Assembly (NCBI GenBank): GCA_029974035.1
Contig: JARKQG010000028.1
Location: forward strand, 1-31,806
Length of the DNA: 31,806 nt
Origin: Eubacteriales bacterium
Lineage (GTDB): Bacteria > Bacillota_A > Clostridia > Christensenellales > Aristaeellaceae
Direction of reading: 5' to 3'
Of this stretch, positions 22,064 through 29,651 are shown in pieces. The notes under the pieces are model-generated. The model ran no database searches. It was not told the DNA's origin and saw nothing but the letters and a program-made list of their open reading frames with translations. The position numbers and the translations under genes are program-made. Numbering within the stretch: the stretch's first letter is position 1; each line of letters begins with the position of its first letter.

Positions 22064-23491
22064 ATGCACGGCTTTGCCCGCTTCAGGCGGACTTTCATCG
22101 GAAACCGCGCGTTTTACGGCATGGTTCTGGGCATCGTGGTGCCCGTCATCATCCAGAACAGCGTGACCAACATCGTCAACCTTCTGGACAACATCATGGT
22201 AGGACAGGTGGGCACAGCCGAGATGTCGGGGGTGGCCATCGCCAATCAGCTGCTGTTCGTGTTCAACCTGTGCGTCTTTGGCGGGCTGTCCGGCCCCAGC
22301 ATCTTCGGTGCGCAGTACTACGGCGCGGGCGACATGGAGGGGCTGCGCGACACGTTTCGCATCAAGCTGTGGATTGCCATGGCGCTGCTCGTCCTCGCGC
22401 TGGCGGCGTTTCTCGGCTGGGGGGACCCGCTGATCCGCACCTACCTCACCGGCGAGGGCGACCCGGCATCGGCGGGGGTGATGTTTGAAAGCGCCCGCGC
22501 GTACCTCATGATCATGCTGGCAGGGCTTCTGCCCTTTTCACTGTCCCAGTGCTATGCGGGCACGCTCCGGGAGACGGGCGAAACCATGCTGCCGATGAAG
22601 GCGGGCGTCGCCGCGGTGCTGACCAACCTCTTTGGCAACTGGGTGCTGATTTACGGAAACCTGGGCATGCCCGCGATGGGCGTAAAGGGCGCGGCGATCG
22701 CCACGGTGCTCTCCCGTTTTGTGGAGTTGGGGATCATCATGGCGGGCATTCGGAGCCCCGCCTACGGGTTTTTCCGGGGCGTGTACCGCAGGCTGCGCGT
22801 TTCGCCGCACCTGTTTGCGGCCGTGATGAAAAAGGGCGCGCCCCTTCTCGTCAACGAGGCGCTGTGGTCGATGGGCATGGCGACGCTGATGCAGATCTAC
22901 TCCGTGCGGGGGCTGATAGTCCTGGCGGGGCTGAACATCGCCAGCACCATCACGAACCTCTTCAATGCGGTGTTCATCTCCATGGGCAATGCCGTGGCGG
23001 TGGTGGTGGGCCAGTCGCTGGGCGCAAACGACATGGAGCGGGCCAAGGGCGACGCGTGGAAGCTGATGTTCTTCAGCTTTGCGCTGTGCCTGGGCATTGG
23101 CGGCACGCTGGCCGCGCTGTCGCCGGTGCTGCCCCGGCTCTACCCCGCGGAGGCGGATGTCCATGCGCTGGCGGCGCGCTTTATCCTGACCAGCGCGTGC
23201 TTCATGCCGCTCAACGCGGTGACCCACTGCAGCTATTTCACGCTGCGCTCGGGCGGGTCCACGCTGGTCACGTTTTTGTTTGACAGTGCCTTTACCTGGG
23301 CGGTCAACATTCCCTTCGCGATGCTGCTGGTGTACGGCACGCAGCTGGACATTCTGTTGCTCTACCCCATCTGTCAGGCGGTGGAACTGCTCAAAAGCGC
23401 CCTGGGCCTGGCGCTGGTGGGAAAGGGCGTGTGGATCCGGAACATCGTGTCCGCGCCCGAACCGGAAGCCGCCGCCCGGGAGGGTGCGTAG
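22064..23491 (+). CDS. MATE-family efflux transporter
   Basis: A 475-residue integral membrane antiporter of the usual MATE length, with about twelve hydrophobic segments in two halves. Signs include VPVIIQNSVTNIVNLLDNIM and VGQVGTAEMSGVAIANQLLF in the first half (the MATE helix 1-2 region) and, in the second, VGQSLGANDMERAKGDAWK. AGGAGGAGG precedes the ATG. MATE proteins exchange Na+ or H+ for drugs or metabolites; the substrate is unknown. It has its own promoter and stands between two sugar-uptake operons. The strong palindrome at 23520-23549 lies 28 bases after its stop and probably ends transcription from both sides. Confidence 0.93.
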   Translation: MHGFARFRRTFIGNRAFYGMVLGIVVPVIIQNSVTNIVNLLDNIMVGQVGTAEMSGVAIANQLLFVFNLCVFGGLSGPSIFGAQYYGAGDMEGLRDTFRIKLWIAMALLVLALAAFLGWGDPLIRTYLTGEGDPASAGVMFESARAYLMIMLAGLLPFSLSQCYAGTLRETGETMLPMKAGVAAVLTNLFGNWVLIYGNLGMPAMGVKGAAIATVLSRFVELGIIMAGIRSPAYGFFRGVYRRLRVSPHLFAAVMKKGAPLLVNEALWSMGMATLMQIYSVRGLIVLAGLNIASTITNLFNAVFISMGNAVAVVVGQSLGANDMERAKGDAWKLMFFSFALCLGIGGTLAALSPVLPRLYPAEADVHALAARFILTSACFMPLNAVTHCSYFTLRSGGSTLVTFLFDSAFTWAVNIPFAMLLVYGTQLDILLLYPICQAVELLKSALGLALVGKGVWIRNIVSAPEPEAAAREGA

Positions 23492-23519
23492 CCGCGCGCC
23501 GGATTCTTCGGTGCAGAAA

Positions 23520-23549
23520 GGGCCGGGCCCCGCATGCGGGGCCCGGCCC
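23520..23549. terminator. 30-bp perfect palindrome, probable bidirectional terminator
   Basis: The 13-bp arms 23520-23532 and 23537-23549 flank CATG, and the whole 30 bases are self-complementary. It lies between the convergent MATE and importer genes. On the minus strand it is followed by TTTCT, so it best fits the importer operon; on the plus strand no T-run follows. Confidence 0.7.
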
Positions 23550-23561
23550 AACCCATCCGCG

Positions 23562-24638
23562 CTACAGAAGGTGCGCACACTCCTTTTCAAAGCCGATCCA
23601 GGCCCGGTCGCCCACGCGGTAGATCTTCTTGTTCACCGGGCAGTTGTCCCAGATCTTCACCAGCGTGTCGCCCACGCGCACGTGGTAGTTCTGGTAGCTG
23701 CCCATAAAGCAGCTCAGCTCCACCGTGCAGGGCAATAGGCCGGTGTCGCCGATCAACACCGCCTCCGGGCGCAGCACCACCAGGCAGTCCTGCCCGGGGC
23801 GCATGGCCCTGGGGGTCTCCACCAGCGCGTGATGCCCGTCGATGGCCACCCGGCACGCGCCGCCTTCCATGGAATCGGCCTTCGCCTTCAGGAAGTTGGC
23901 CTCGCCGATGAAGTCCGCCACAAACTCGCTGTCCGGGTGGTAGTAGATCTCCATGGGCGTGCCCATCTGGGCGATGACGCCCCTATTCATGATGATGATG
24001 CGGTCGCTGATGGACATGGCCTCGCTCTGGTCGTGGGTGACGTAGATGGCGGTGATGCCCAGCTGCTGCTGGATGCGCCGGATTTCGGTGCGCATGGAAA
24101 CGCGCAGCTTGGCGTCCAGGTTGGACAGCGGTTCGTCAAACAGCAGCACCCCCGGCTCCACCACCAGCGCCCGCGCCAGCGCGATGCGCTGCTGCTGGCC
24201 GCCGGAGAGCTGGTTGGTCATGCGGCTCTCCATGCCCTCCATCTCCACCAGCTTCAGGATGGCCCTGACGCGCTCGTCCAGCTCCGCCTTGGGCACTTTC
24301 CGCAGGCGCAGGCCGTAGGCCACGTTGTCGTACACGTTGTAGTGGGGAAACAGCGCGTAGCTTTGGAACACCATGGCGGTGTCGCGCTTATTGGGGGTGA
24401 GCGCGTTCATCGGCTCGCCGCCCAGGTACACTTCGCCCTCGTCCGGGCTTTCGAAGCCCGCGATCATTCGGAGGGTCGTGGTCTTGCCGCAGCCCGAGGG
24501 GCCCAGAAGCGTTACAAAGCTGCCCGGCTCAATTTCCAGGTTCACATCCCGCACGGCGTAAAAGTCGCTGCCGGTCTTGGGGTCCTTGTAGATTTTTGAG
24601 ATATGGTCCAGGCGGACGCCCTTTGATACCTTAGCCAT
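23562..24638 (-). CDS. ABC importer ATPase, AfuC/FbpC/PotA type
   Basis: A 358-residue ATPase of the Fe(III)/sugar-phosphate/polyamine importer group. Walker A is GPSGCGKTT, the Q-loop is a canonical VFQSYALFPHYNV, the signature is LSGGQQQR, and Walker B is VLLFDEP, followed by LSNLDAKLR. The H-loop is VTHD. A TOBE-type C-terminal part (about 280-355) is present. GGAGGG precedes the ATG at 24638, which lies eight bases inside the permease gene, so the two are coupled. All canonical motifs are intact, unlike the ATPases of the polyol operon. It is the last gene of its operon. Confidence 0.92.
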   Translation of the reverse strand: MAKVSKGVRLDHISKIYKDPKTGSDFYAVRDVNLEIEPGSFVTLLGPSGCGKTTTLRMIAGFESPDEGEVYLGGEPMNALTPNKRDTAMVFQSYALFPHYNVYDNVAYGLRLRKVPKAELDERVRAILKLVEMEGMESRMTNQLSGGQQQRIALARALVVEPGVLLFDEPLSNLDAKLRVSMRTEIRRIQQQLGITAIYVTHDQSEAMSISDRIIIMNRGVIAQMGTPMEIYYHPDSEFVADFIGEANFLKAKADSMEGGACRVAIDGHHALVETPRAMRPGQDCLVVLRPEAVLIGDTGLLPCTVELSCFMGSYQNYHVRVGDTLVKIWDNCPVNKKIYRVGDRAWIGFEKECAHLL

Positions 24639-26352
24639 GGATTTTTACCCTCCTTGCGCTCCGGCTGGTGCCAAAGTACTTGATGAACCCGTTCATCAGC
24701 AGGATCGACGCGTACACGATCAGAATCAGAATCGTCGCGTAGCCGCAGGCCTCGCCGTACTTGCCCTTTTCGGCAAACTCGTTGATCTGCGTGGTGATCA
24801 GCAGGTATTTCGGCGTGACCAGGAGGATGATGGCGCTGATGGCGGTGATCGAGCGGACAAAGGTGGTCACCAGGCCGCTGAAGAAGCTGTCCTTGATGAG
24901 CGGCAGCGTGACGCTCATGAACACCTTGCCGCTGCCGGCGCCCAGGTCGTAGGCGCTCTCCTCAATGGAGCGGTCGATTTGCCTGAGGGCGGAGATGCCG
25001 CTGCGCGTGCCCACCGGCAGGCTGCGCACGATGAACACGATTACCAAAATTGCGCCGGTGCCGTACAGCCCCTGCAAAAGGCCGCTGCCGAAGATGCCCC
25101 CGGCAAAGCCGCGGATGTAGCCCACGCCCAGCACGGTGCCGGGCACCGCCATCGCCAGCATGCTGACGAACTCGATGAAACCCTTGGAGCGGAACTTTTT
25201 CTTGACCACCAGGTAGCTGATGATCATCGAGATCAGCGCGGTGATGGGCGCGGCGATGGCGGACAGCACGAAGGAGTCCCGGAAGGCCTTCAGCCCGCCG
25301 TACTTAAAAATATACTGAAAATGCACCAGCGACAGGGAGTAGTTGCGGCCCCAGAGCTTAAAAAGCGCGCCGAAGGGGATGCTGACGTACATCAGCACCA
25401 CGAAGGCGCTGACCAGCGAGCACAGTGTCGTGAGGGGCCGGGTGACGCTCTTGTCCGAAATCGGCATGCGCTCGCGGCTGGCCTTGCCCGTCAGCGTGGC
25501 CACAGTGCGCGCCTCCAGGTAGTACTTCTGGATCAGGAACAATATAAGCGTCAGCCCCAGCAGCACCACCGCCATGGCCGCCGCGCCCACCTTGTCGTAG
25601 GCGCCGGTCACCTGCAGGTAGATGGTGGTGGACAGCGTGTCGTAGCTGCCGCCGATCAGCATGGGGTTGGCGAAATCCGCCACCGATTCGATGAACGTCA
25701 CCAAAAAGGCGTTGCCGATGCCGGGCAGCATCAGCGGCAGCGTGACGGTGGTGAACACCTTCCAGCGGCTGGCGCCCATGTCGCGGCTGGCCTCCTCCAG
25801 CGAGGGATCGATGTTTTTGAGCAGCCCCTTGAGCATCAGGTAGCAGACGGGGAAGAAGGTGAGCGTCTGCACGATCACGATGCCCTTGAGGCCGTAGATG
25901 TCGCTGTCGTAGATGCCAAGCAGCGTCCGGGTGATGAGGCCGCTGCGGCCAAAGAGCAGGATCATGCTCAGCGACAGCACAAAGGGCGGCGAAACCACCG
26001 GCAGCATGCTGACCACGTCAAAGAGCTTTTTGACCACCCGGGAGTGCACCCGCATGTACACATCCACATACGCGAACAGAAGCCCGATCAGCGTGGACGC
26101 GATGCCCGTCAAAAACCCCAGCACCAGCGTGTTTGTAAAGGCGGTCCGGAACTGGGTGAGGCTCAGCACCCGCCGGAACACCTCCAGCGTGGGGCCGCGC
26201 TCCGGGTCCAGCACGCTGTCGATCAGGAGCGTCGCCAGCGGGTACAGGATGAACAGCAGAAGAAAGATGAGCAGCACCACAATCGTCGAAACCAGAGCCG
26301 GGTCGCCGAGCAGCTTTTTGCGTTCAAGCCTCGCCCCCTGCGCACCAACCAC
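24631..26352 (-). CDS. Fused double permease of an AfuB/FbpB-type ABC importer
   Basis: A 573-residue permease with two complete binding-protein-dependent transport domains in one chain. Each half has about six hydrophobic segments and one EAA loop: EEASRDMGASRWKVF with TLPLMLPGI in the first half, EESAYDLGAGSGKVF with TLPLIKDSF in the second. Fused permeases are normal in the FbpB/AfuB family, so one gene product makes the whole channel. It starts at GTG 26352 after AAAGGGGGG. It lies 81 bases after the binding-protein gene, with a hairpin between, and overlaps the ATPase gene by eight bases. Confidence 0.92.
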   Translation of the reverse strand: MVGAQGARLERKKLLGDPALVSTIVVLLIFLLLFILYPLATLLIDSVLDPERGPTLEVFRRVLSLTQFRTAFTNTLVLGFLTGIASTLIGLLFAYVDVYMRVHSRVVKKLFDVVSMLPVVSPPFVLSLSMILLFGRSGLITRTLLGIYDSDIYGLKGIVIVQTLTFFPVCYLMLKGLLKNIDPSLEEASRDMGASRWKVFTTVTLPLMLPGIGNAFLVTFIESVADFANPMLIGGSYDTLSTTIYLQVTGAYDKVGAAAMAVVLLGLTLILFLIQKYYLEARTVATLTGKASRERMPISDKSVTRPLTTLCSLVSAFVVLMYVSIPFGALFKLWGRNYSLSLVHFQYIFKYGGLKAFRDSFVLSAIAAPITALISMIISYLVVKKKFRSKGFIEFVSMLAMAVPGTVLGVGYIRGFAGGIFGSGLLQGLYGTGAILVIVFIVRSLPVGTRSGISALRQIDRSIEESAYDLGAGSGKVFMSVTLPLIKDSFFSGLVTTFVRSITAISAIILLVTPKYLLITTQINEFAEKGKYGEACGYATILILIVYASILLMNGFIKYFGTSRSARRVKIHG

Positions 26353-26387
26353 CGCAAGCCCCCCTTTGTGAAGGAATCGTCAAACAA

Positions 26388-26416
26388 GGGGAGGATGGCG
26401 CTCGGCCATCCTCCTC
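26388..26416 (-). terminator. Intercistronic hairpin between binding-protein and permease genes
   Basis: A GAGGATGGC/GCCATCCTC stem (26391-26399 with 26405-26413), extended by three outer pairs including one wobble, is followed on the minus strand by TTGTTTG. It can act as a partial terminator, giving more binding protein than permease and ATPase. Confidence 0.6.
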
Positions 26417-26433
26417 AACCCTTTGAAGGCGGA

Positions 26434-27513
26434 TTACTCGGTCTTGAAGCGGTCGTCGGCGCCGACGGCGGCAAAGAAATCTTCGACGTACTTTGAGGTG
26501 TTGTTCTTGGCGTCCTCAAAGTCGTAGGCGATGGTGTTGTTCATGTCCAGACCAAACTCGGCGGCCTGGGGCGGCTGCTCGGCGTTGTCGATGACCAGGA
26601 ACTGGAAGCTCTCGTTGTCCTTGGCTAGGTTCACGCATTCGGGGCTGAGGGCGTACTCGATCCACAGCTTCGCCGCGCTCTCGTGCTTCGCGCCCTTGAA
26701 GATGGCGGTGGCGCCCACCTCGTAGCTGGTGCCGCTGGAGGGCACCACGAGGGCGATGTTGTCATAGCCGGCCAGAATCTGGGTGATGCCGTCGTGCAGG
26801 AAGCCAATGCCGATCACACACTCGCCCGGGCCCACCATCTTGCTGGGGCCGGAGCCGCTCTTGGTGTACTGGGCGATGTTCTCGTCCAGCGCCTTGAAGT
26901 ATTCCATGGCCGCGTCGTGGCCCTTCATCTGCACCATGGTGTTGATGACCAGCTTGGCCGTACCGGCGGTGTTGGGGTTGCTCATCCAGATCAGGCCCTT
27001 GTACTCGGGCTTGATCAGGTCGTCCCAGTCCTTGGGGGCCTCAAGGCCCAGTCGCTCCAGCTCCTCGGTGTTGACCATGAAGCCCAGGATGCCCTTATAG
27101 ATGCCGTACCAGTAGCCGTCCGCGTCCCGGTAGGTGTCGGAGATCAGGTGGCTGGCGTTCTTGGCGTCATAGGCCTCCAGGAGGCCCTTGCGGGCGGATT
27201 CGTTGTAGGGATCGGTGGTGCCGCCGAACCACACGTCGCCGCTGGGGTTGCCCTTTTCCTCCTCGATCTTGGCGGCCACCTCGCCGGTGGACAGGCGCTG
27301 GCGGTTGACCGTGATGCCGTAGAGCTCCTGGAAGCGGTCGCAGGCGGCGTTCATGTACGCCTCCTCGCAGGAGGCATAGACGGTCAGCTCGCCCTCGGCC
27401 TGGGCCGCGGCGATGAGCGCCGGATCGATGGCGTCGGCGGTTTCGGCGCCGGCCGCGGCGCCCATGCTCAGGATCATCAGAAAAGTCAGAAGGAGCGCCA
27501 GAAGTTTCTTCAC
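26434..27513 (-). CDS. ABC importer solute-binding protein, AfuA/FbpA family
   Basis: A 359-residue exported binding protein starting at GTG 27513, eight bases after GGAAAGGAAG. The signal peptide (about 1-22) ends in AAAGA-ET with no lipobox cysteine. The mature protein has the AfuA/FbpA-type order: EGELTVYASCEEAYMNA, then GNPSGDVWFGGTTDPY, GILGFMVNTEELERLGL, SNPNTAGTAKLVINTM and VGPGECVIGIGFLHDG. I see no paired tyrosines at the position that binds iron in FbpA. Since AfuA of Actinobacillus was shown to bind sugar phosphates, a sugar phosphate or other anion is as likely as iron. It is the first gene of a three-gene operon with a consensus promoter. Confidence 0.85.
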   Translation of the reverse strand: MKKLLALLLTFLMILSMGAAAGAETADAIDPALIAAAQAEGELTVYASCEEAYMNAACDRFQELYGITVNRQRLSTGEVAAKIEEEKGNPSGDVWFGGTTDPYNESARKGLLEAYDAKNASHLISDTYRDADGYWYGIYKGILGFMVNTEELERLGLEAPKDWDDLIKPEYKGLIWMSNPNTAGTAKLVINTMVQMKGHDAAMEYFKALDENIAQYTKSGSGPSKMVGPGECVIGIGFLHDGITQILAGYDNIALVVPSSGTSYEVGATAIFKGAKHESAAKLWIEYALSPECVNLAKDNESFQFLVIDNAEQPPQAAEFGLDMNNTIAYDFEDAKNNTSKYVEDFFAAVGADDRFKTE

Positions 27514-27579
27514 AGGGCATACTTCCTTTCCAATGTAAGGTTCCGCGGAATGCGTAAAAACACGCCGTTAACAATGATG

Positions 27580-27608
27580 ATTATAGTGTAATGCGCCCGC
27601 CGTGTCAA
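27580..27608 (-). promoter_or_regulatory. Consensus sigma-A-type promoter of the AfuABC-like operon
   Basis: On the minus strand TTGACA (27608-27603), exactly 17 bases, then TATAAT (27585-27580): all twelve consensus bases at ideal spacing. The leader to the GTG at 27513 is about 60 bases. A promoter this strong usually needs a repressor or feeds a highly expressed gene; no clear operator is seen apart from a short TCCGCGGA palindrome at 27542-27549. Confidence 0.9.
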
Positions 27609-27621
27609 CCGGCTGCGGCCC

Positions 27622-27645
27622 GCGCGGGAAAATCTCGGCCCGCGC
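27622..27645 (-). repeat. Hairpin directly after the RbsC-like gene
   Basis: GCGCGGG and CCCGCGC (27622-27628 with 27639-27645) flank a 10-base loop, beginning right after the stop codon on the minus strand. No T-run follows. It is the only candidate terminator before the next operon's promoter 14 bases on, so read-through is possible. Confidence 0.5.
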
Positions 27646-28632
27646 CTAGGCGCGGCGCCCCCGGTCGGTGAAGTAGTCCAGCACCATGACCACCAGCAGC
27701 ACGCCGCCCCAGATCAGCGGGATGAAGAAGCTGCTCATCTCCGGGAAGCGGTTGAGCCCGGAGGAGAGAATCTGCAGCACCACGATGGCCAGCAGCACGC
27801 CCGAGAGCTTGCCCTTGCCGCCGGCGGGGCTGACGCCGCCCAATACCACGATCAGCACGCACTGCAGCGTGTACACCGTGCCGTAGTCGGCCCGGGCGGA
27901 ATTGTAGTTGGCCAGCATGATGAGGCCGCCCAGCGCCGCGCAAACGCCGGAGAGGATGTAGGTCTTCATCAGCAGCCGGTCGTTTTTGAGGCCGCTGAAC
28001 CGCGCCGCCTTCTCGCTGGTGCCCAGCATGTACAGCTTCGGGCCATAGGTGGTGCGGGCCAGCAAAAATCCGATGAAGGCCGCCACCAGCACGAAGATCA
28101 CCAGCTGCACCGGGATCACGCCAAAGAGCTTCCCCGCGATCAGGCTGGAATAGGCCATCGGCAGCTTGGAAACCGCTTTGCCCCGGGTCAGCACGATGGC
28201 GATGCCGCTGAACAGCTCATAGCTGCCCAGCGTGGCCAGGATCGGCGGAATTTTGATCTTGGAAACCAGAAAGCCGTTGAAGGCGCCTGCCACGGCGCCC
28301 ACGGCCGCGCCCGTGACGAGCGTCAGCGCGATGCCGTAGCCGGGCAGTTCGCCCTCGCCGGCCAGCTGCTTGAGCAGAAGGCCCGCCGTAATGGCGGCGA
28401 AGTTGGCCACGCCCACCACCGAAAGGTCGATGCCGCCGGTGATCATGCACAGCATCACGCCCAGCGCCATCAGCCCGAATTCCGGAAACTGCGCGCCCAT
28501 CGTTTGGAAGGAGATGGGGGTGAAGAACTTGTTGAATTTGAAGATCGCCATAAAGACCAGCCACGCCGCGGCCAGCACGATCAGCCGCAGGATGTGCACG
28601 TCGCCCCGGCGACGCCCCTTGACGCCGTTCAT
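27646..28632 (-). CDS. Sugar ABC importer permease 2, RbsC/RhaQ/LsrD type
   Basis: A 328-residue BPD_transp_2 permease with about nine or ten hydrophobic segments. Family marks are CMITGGIDLSVVGVANFAA, FNGFLVSKIKIPPILATLGS and GTSEKAARFSGLKNDRLL, then LGGVSPAGGKGKLSG. The start is the ATG at 28632, which overlaps the stop of the preceding permease (ATGA), so it is translationally coupled. Two different RbsC-like permeases in one operon are the hallmark of RhaSTPQ and LsrABCD importers rather than of homodimeric RbsABC. It is the last gene of the operon. Confidence 0.92.
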   Translation of the reverse strand: MNGVKGRRRGDVHILRLIVLAAAWLVFMAIFKFNKFFTPISFQTMGAQFPEFGLMALGVMLCMITGGIDLSVVGVANFAAITAGLLLKQLAGEGELPGYGIALTLVTGAAVGAVAGAFNGFLVSKIKIPPILATLGSYELFSGIAIVLTRGKAVSKLPMAYSSLIAGKLFGVIPVQLVIFVLVAAFIGFLLARTTYGPKLYMLGTSEKAARFSGLKNDRLLMKTYILSGVCAALGGLIMLANYNSARADYGTVYTLQCVLIVVLGGVSPAGGKGKLSGVLLAIVVLQILSSGLNRFPEMSSFFIPLIWGGVLLVVMVLDYFTDRGRRA

Positions 28633-29639
28633 CGCGCCACCCCCTTCAGCGCCCTGCGCGCGCCGGCGCGGGAAACCTGAAAGGCGCTCACGCCGGTGCC
28701 GATGATGATCAGAAGCCCCACCGCAAAGCCCTGCCAGAAGGTGGGGATGCCCAGCAGGATCATCGAGTTCTGCACGATCACGATCAGGATGGTGCCCAGC
28801 ATGCAGCCGGTGAGGGAGCCCGCACCGCCGGTGATGGCCGTGCCGCCCAGCACCACGCCGGCGATGATCATCATCTCCATGCCCAGCATGTTGGTGGGGT
28901 GGCACTGGCCCATCATGCACACGCGGATCAGGCCCGCAAGGCTCGCCACCATGCCCACCGCCACGTACAGGAAGAACTTGATCCACTTGACGGGGAAGCC
29001 CGCCCGGTGGGCGCTGACCTCGTTGCCGCCCACGGCGTAGAGCCCGCGCCCGTACATGGTGTAGCGCAGGATGAACCAGGCCGCGATCAGCGTCGCCGCG
29101 AGAAAGAGGATCGCCACCGGCATCCGCGAGGTCAGGCCCGACTCGGCGTTCTGCGCCACGAAAAGCGCGCTCTTGCCGAAGGCCTCCATCCCCGGCGGGA
29201 TGACCGCCAGCTGCGTGGAGTTGAGCGCGCCCTGCATGACCCCTTTAAAGACCGAGGCCGTGCCCAGCGTTACGATCATGGCCGGCAGGTTGAACCAGGA
29301 GATCAGAAAGCCGTTGACCGCGCCCAGCACGGCGCCCAGCGCCAGCGCGATCAGAATCGGCAGCCAGATGCCCCCCTGATAGCCCGTGTCCAGCAGGAAT
29401 TTGGTGGTGGCGTAGACCGACAGCGAGGCCAGCGCCGGAAAGGACACGTCGATACCCCCGGACACGATCACCAGGAACACGCCGATGGCGAACATGCCCG
29501 GCACGATCAGCGCGCTGGCCAGGTCCACCAAATTGTTGGGCGTAAAGAACTGGCCGGAACGGGCCTCGATCACGACGCACAGAACCAGCGCCACCAGCGT
29601 GATGTAGGTTTCGTTCTGACGGGACAGTTTTTTGATCAT
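28629..29639 (-). CDS. Sugar ABC importer permease 1, RbsC/RhaP/LsrC type
   Basis: A 336-residue BPD_transp_2 permease. It has VIVSGGIDVSFPALASLSVY, FNLPAMIVTLGTASVFKGVM, AVGGNEVSAHRAGF and LGGTAITGGAGSLTG, the conserved stretches of RbsC-like channels. I choose the ATG at 29639 because GGGGG (29649-29653) lies nine bases upstream; a GTG at 29648 in the same frame would directly abut that site. It begins 12 bases after the ATPase stop and overlaps the next permease by four bases. It should pair with that permease to form the channel. Confidence 0.9.
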   Translation of the reverse strand: MIKKLSRQNETYITLVALVLCVVIEARSGQFFTPNNLVDLASALIVPGMFAIGVFLVIVSGGIDVSFPALASLSVYATTKFLLDTGYQGGIWLPILIALALGAVLGAVNGFLISWFNLPAMIVTLGTASVFKGVMQGALNSTQLAVIPPGMEAFGKSALFVAQNAESGLTSRMPVAILFLAATLIAAWFILRYTMYGRGLYAVGGNEVSAHRAGFPVKWIKFFLYVAVGMVASLAGLIRVCMMGQCHPTNMLGMEMMIIAGVVLGGTAITGGAGSLTGCMLGTILIVIVQNSMILLGIPTFWQGFAVGLLIIIGTGVSAFQVSRAGARRALKGVAR

Positions 29640-29651
29640 CGCGTTCACCCC

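Noticed and set aside
23562..27513. Firm call as an iron(III) importer
   Set aside because: The family is shared by iron, sugar-phosphate, phosphonate and thiamine importers, and no iron-site tyrosine pair or Fur-type box was evident.
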